From Rhodobacteraceae bacterium UBA1957 (GTDB lineage: Bacteria; Pseudomonadota; Alphaproteobacteria; Rhodobacterales; Rhodobacteraceae), in assembly GCA_002336405.1 (NCBI GenBank), contig DDEJ01000151.1, positions 12,849-30,617 of the forward strand: a stretch of DNA of 17,769 bases, given 5' to 3'. The notes beneath the pieces were generated by a model, which had not been told where the DNA came from, made no database searches, and saw nothing but the letters and a program-made list of their open reading frames with translations. The position numbers were made by a program, and so were the translations under genes. Shown piece after piece: positions 15,257 to 17,769 of this stretch (its first letter is position 1; each line of letters starts with the position of its first letter).

Positions 15257-17236
15257 ATGGCCGCTAAAGACAACACCGACCGTAAAGCTGAGGACCAGAG
15301 CGAAGAAACAACGCTTGATATGAGCCAGACGGCGGTCAAAAAGATGATCGGCGAGGCGCGGGAGCGGGGTTATATCACTTATGACCAACTCAACAAGGTG
15401 CTGCCTCCTGATCAAGTCTCGTCGGAGCAGATAGAAGATGTGATGTCGATGCTATCTGAAATGGGCATTAATATTATCGAAGCTGAAGATGCCGAGGAAG
15501 AAGAGCGCGGTGCCACCGATCTTGTGGCGGCTACGAGCAATAAAGAGGTGGCTCTTTCGTCGGGCGACAGTGAGAAACTGGACCGGACCGATGATCCTGT
15601 GCGCATGTACCTGCGTGAGATGGGCAGCGTCGAACTGCTGAGCCGCGAAGGTGAAATTGCCATCGCCAAGCGAATTGAGGCTGGTCGTAATACGATGATT
15701 TCTGGGCTGTGCGAAAGCCCTTTGACGTTTCAGGCGATCACCATTTGGCGGGACGAACTGTTAAGCGAAGATATTTTGTTGCGCGACGTGATCGATCTTG
15801 AAACGACCTTTGGCAATCAAATGGGCGAAGGCGATGAGGTACAGCAACCCGTCGTGCCAGTTGCGGGCATTACCCCTGAGGCGACTGAAGCCAAACCTGA
15901 ACTGGATGCCGACGGCAATCCGATTGTGGCAGATGATGAAGATGATGATGATGACGAAGCGGCCAACATGTCGCTTGCGGCGATGGAGGCAGTGTTAAAA
16001 CCGCAGGTTCTGGAAACGCTTGACCTTATCGCCCGCGACTATGCGAAATTGTCTGAAATGCAAGACAATAGGATTTCGGCAACTCTGAACGAAGATGGTT
16101 CGTTTTCGAAAAAACAAGAAGCGAATTATCAGAAACTGCGGTCTGAAATTGTTGAGTTAGTGAACGAGTTACACCTGCACAATAACCGTATTGAGGCGCT
16201 GATCGACCAGCTTTATGGGATCAACAAACGTATCATGAGCATTGATGGTTCGGTGGTGAAACTGGCCGATCAGGCGCGGATTAACCGGCGGGAATTTATC
16301 GAAGCATATCGCGGTCATGAACTGGATCCGAACTGGCTGGACCGCATGGCCGAAAAGCCCGGCCGCGGCTGGCAGATGTTTATTGAACGCTCGCTGACCA
16401 AGGTGGAAGAGCTGCGCAATGATATGGCGCAGGTCGGGCAATACGTCGGTCTGGATATCAGCGAATTTCGTCGCTTGGTCAGCCAGGTGCAAAAGGGCGA
16501 AAAAGAAGCCCGCCAAGCCAAGAAAGAAATGGTCGAGGCCAATCTGCGGCTGGTGATTTCGATTGCCAAAAAATATACCAACCGGGGTCTGCAATTTCTC
16601 GATCTTATTCAGGAAGGCAACATTGGCCTGATGAAGGCGGTTGATAAGTTTGAATATCGCCGTGGCTATAAGTTCAGCACCTATGCGACTTGGTGGATTC
16701 GTCAGGCGATCACCCGCTCGATTGCCGATCAGGCGCGCACCATCCGGATCCCTGTGCATATGATCGAGACGATCAATAAGCTGGTGCGTACCGGGCGCCA
16801 GATGCTGCATGAAATCGGTCGTGAGCCAACGCCCGAAGAATTGGCCGCCAAGCTGCAGATGCCACTTGAGAAAGTGCGCAAGGTGATGAAAATCGCCAAA
16901 GAACCGATTTCGCTTGAGACGCCGATTGGCGACGAAGAAGACAGCCAACTGGGCGATTTCATCGAAGATAAAAACGCCATTTTGCCGCTGGAATCAGCGA
17001 TTCAGGAGAACCTGAAAGAAACCACCACCCGGGTGCTGTCCTCGCTGACCCCGCGCGAAGAGCGGGTGCTGCGCATGCGCTTTGGCATCGGCATGAACAC
17101 CGATCACACGCTGGAAGAGGTTGGCCAACAGTTCAGCGTGACCCGTGAGCGCATTCGCCAGATTGAGGCCAAGGCGCTGCGCAAGCTGAAACACCCGTCG
17201 CGGTCTCGCAAACTGCGCAGTTTCCTAGATCAATAA
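15257..17236 (+). CDS. rpoD: RNA polymerase primary sigma factor (sigma-70)
   Basis: A 659-aa housekeeping sigma factor that directs RNA polymerase to -35/-10 promoters. Region 1.1 is at about 20-75 ([24 protein letters not shown]), region 1.2 at about 111-143 ([22 protein letters not shown]), then a long non-conserved region with an acidic run (226-234). Region 2 is at about 425-500 ([48 protein letters not shown]), region 3 at about 503-580, and region 4 at about 594-655 with the helix-turn-helix [20 protein letters not shown]. The ATG at 15257 has AGGAG six bases upstream; an in-frame ATG at 15212 lacks one. The gene is complete and ends at an intrinsic terminator. Confidence 0.97.
   Translation: MAAKDNTDRKAEDQSEETTLDMSQTAVKKMIGEARERGYITYDQLNKVLPPDQVSSEQIEDVMSMLSEMGINIIEAEDAEEEERGATDLVAATSNKEVALSSGDSEKLDRTDDPVRMYLREMGSVELLSREGEIAIAKRIEAGRNTMISGLCESPLTFQAITIWRDELLSEDILLRDVIDLETTFGNQMGEGDEVQQPVVPVAGITPEATEAKPELDADGNPIVADDEDDDDDEAANMSLAAMEAVLKPQVLETLDLIARDYAKLSEMQDNRISATLNEDGSFSKKQEANYQKLRSEIVELVNELHLHNNRIEALIDQLYGINKRIMSIDGSVVKLADQARINRREFIEAYRGHELDPNWLDRMAEKPGRGWQMFIERSLTKVEELRNDMAQVGQYVGLDISEFRRLVSQVQKGEKEARQAKKEMVEANLRLVISIAKKYTNRGLQFLDLIQEGNIGLMKAVDKFEYRRGYKFSTYATWWIRQAITRSIADQARTIRIPVHMIETINKLVRTGRQMLHEIGREPTPEELAAKLQMPLEKVRKVMKIAKEPISLETPIGDEEDSQLGDFIEDKNAILPLESAIQENLKETTTRVLSSLTPREERVLRMRFGIGMNTDHTLEEVGQQFSVTRERIRQIEAKALRKLKHPSRSRKLRSFLDQ
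15932..15955 (+). repeat. GAT-rich trinucleotide tract inside rpoD
   Basis: A short run of GAT/GAA codons encodes the acidic segment DDEDDDDD (226-233) in the non-conserved region of the sigma factor. Acidic tracts are common at this position, and the tract stays in frame. Confidence 0.7.
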
Positions 17237-17256
17237 AGCAAAGCTTTTACATTTTA

Positions 17257-17290
17257 ATTGCCTTGATTGCCGCTCGGCAATCAAGGCAAT
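17257..17290 (+). terminator. Rho-independent terminator of rpoD
   Basis: ATTGCCTTGATTGCC (17257-17271) and GGCAATCAAGGCAAT (17276-17290) are exact reverse complements: a 15-bp stem with a 4-base loop GCTC. It is 20 bases after the rpoD stop and is followed by GGTTTTGTGT, a short T-rich tail. This is the clearest terminator in the window. Confidence 0.88.
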
Positions 17291-17366
17291 GGTTTTGTGT
17301 GCTGCGCACAATCTCTGATTGCAAACAGATTTTTGATGCTCCATTATAGCAATAGTCTGAGATTAA

Positions 17367-17380
17367 ACATGCCTGCATGT
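17367..17380. promoter_or_regulatory. Palindrome before a -35-like hexamer, upstream of the 76-aa gene
   Basis: ACATGC-CT-GCATGT (17367-17380) is a perfect 14-base palindrome. A consensus -35 hexamer TTGACA follows at 17395-17400, with TAAGAA at 17416-17421 as a weak -10 at a short 15-base spacing. It could be a promoter with an operator for the next gene. The rest of 17291-17464 shows nothing else. Confidence 0.3.
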
Positions 17381-17464
17381 AATGTGGCATTTATTTGACA
17401 GATACAGATTTTAGTTAAGAACGCGCTGCCTGATTGTTGCCAGTTGACGTGGGATTTTTAGAAG

Positions 17465-17695
17465 ATGAAAGACAAACTCAAAGTTGTTCTGTCCGTCAAT
17501 CACGGTGGCGCGACGATATGCGTTAATATCTTTCAGTGGCCGGATGCAACCTTTGGGTTTGAGGAATTCCGAAGAGATCCCAAAGATAACGCTGGCTGGT
17601 TTGCATTAGGTCATCACGCACATCTTGTATTTGCAGATATTAAGAGCGCCAAAGACGCAGCAATTCAGCATATTTATTGGCTTGAGGGCTTTTAA
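17465..17695 (+). CDS. Hypothetical protein, 76 aa
   Basis: A small protein of unknown function, MKDKLKVVLSVNHGG at the start and HIYWLEGF at the end. It has no signal peptide or membrane segment and several aromatic and His residues (WPDATFGFEEF, GWFALGHHAHLVF), suggesting a small cytoplasmic alpha/beta domain. An in-frame stop TAG lies two codons before the ATG, so this ATG is the first possible start; only GAAG, directly adjacent, resembles a ribosome site. It lies after the rpoD terminator and 28 bases before the next gene, so it may be co-transcribed with that one. No family is recognised, and it is accepted as real mainly on position and plausible composition. Confidence 0.55.
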   Translation: MKDKLKVVLSVNHGGATICVNIFQWPDATFGFEEFRRDPKDNAGWFALGHHAHLVFADIKSAKDAAIQHIYWLEGF

Positions 17696-17723
17696 GCGCC
17701 AACCGTCGCAAGGGGTATATAAT

Positions 17724-17769
17724 TTGAAAACCATTTATCTAATCCGCCACGCAGAATCCATCGGTCAGC
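17724..17769 (+). CDS. Histidine phosphatase (phosphoglycerate mutase-like) family protein, 5' part only
   Basis: The last 46 bases encode a start MKTIYLIRHAESIGQ (TTG start), cut by the window end. The beta strand followed by RHAES is the signature of the histidine phosphatase superfamily, in which the His is phosphorylated during catalysis. The TTG at 17724 is chosen because an in-frame TAA lies directly before it, no ATG occurs near, and AAGGGG is about 9 bases upstream. The specific substrate cannot be told from this fragment. Confidence 0.7.
   Translation, partial: MKTIYLIRHAESIGQ

Noticed and set aside
16169..16948. 259-aa leftward open frame inside rpoD
   Set aside because: It is antisense to conserved sigma regions 2 and 3; long antisense frames are common in such genes.

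Overview
The window looks like chromosome of an alphaproteobacterium, most likely a Rhodobacterales relative. The reasons are moderate GC, the dnaG-rpoD pair, and a mevalonate gene set whose proteins resemble, from memory, those of the Paracoccus zeaxanthinifaciens mevalonate operon. No database search was possible; names rest on motifs and remembered families. No rRNA, tRNA, CRISPR array, insertion sequence or prophage gene was seen.

Left part (189-6069, minus strand): a tight five-gene operon read from right to left. It encodes a periplasmic BMP-family binding protein, a double ABC ATPase, two permeases, and a cytosine-deaminase-type amidohydrolase. The three transporter-gene junctions after the ATPase start are ATGA overlaps or a 10-base gap. 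An 11-bp perfect hairpin lies between the binding-protein and ATPase genes. The layout suggests uptake of a nucleoside or nucleobase-like compound followed by hydrolytic deamination. The deaminase keeps the metal and catalytic residues but has Cys where E. coli CodA has Asp314, so its substrate is open. A 503-base AT-rich region with a repeated 7-mer separates this operon from a divergent YoaB-like Rid protein gene (6573-6926).

Middle part (7254-12930, plus strand): HMG-CoA reductase, HMG-CoA synthase, mevalonate kinase, a second mevalonate-kinase-like GHMP kinase (probable phosphomevalonate kinase) and diphosphomevalonate decarboxylase. Together they convert acetoacetyl-CoA/acetyl-CoA to isopentenyl diphosphate. 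No IPP isomerase gene is present. In the P. zeaxanthinifaciens order as I recall it, idi lies between the reductase and the synthase; here that place holds only a 47-codon ORF overlapping the reductase stop by ATGA. A second small ORF (37 codons, preceded by AGGAGGA) ends in an ATGA overlap with the reductase start, which suggests translational coupling.

Right part (13206-17769, plus strand): DNA primase (dnaG) and the primary sigma factor (rpoD), followed by a strong intrinsic terminator with a 15-bp stem. Then come a 76-aa protein of unknown function and the first codons of a histidine-phosphatase-family gene (TTG start, RHAES motif) that runs off the window. The most interesting points are the small coupled ORFs flanking the reductase, the missing isomerase, the tandem kinase pair, and the altered active-site residue of the deaminase.
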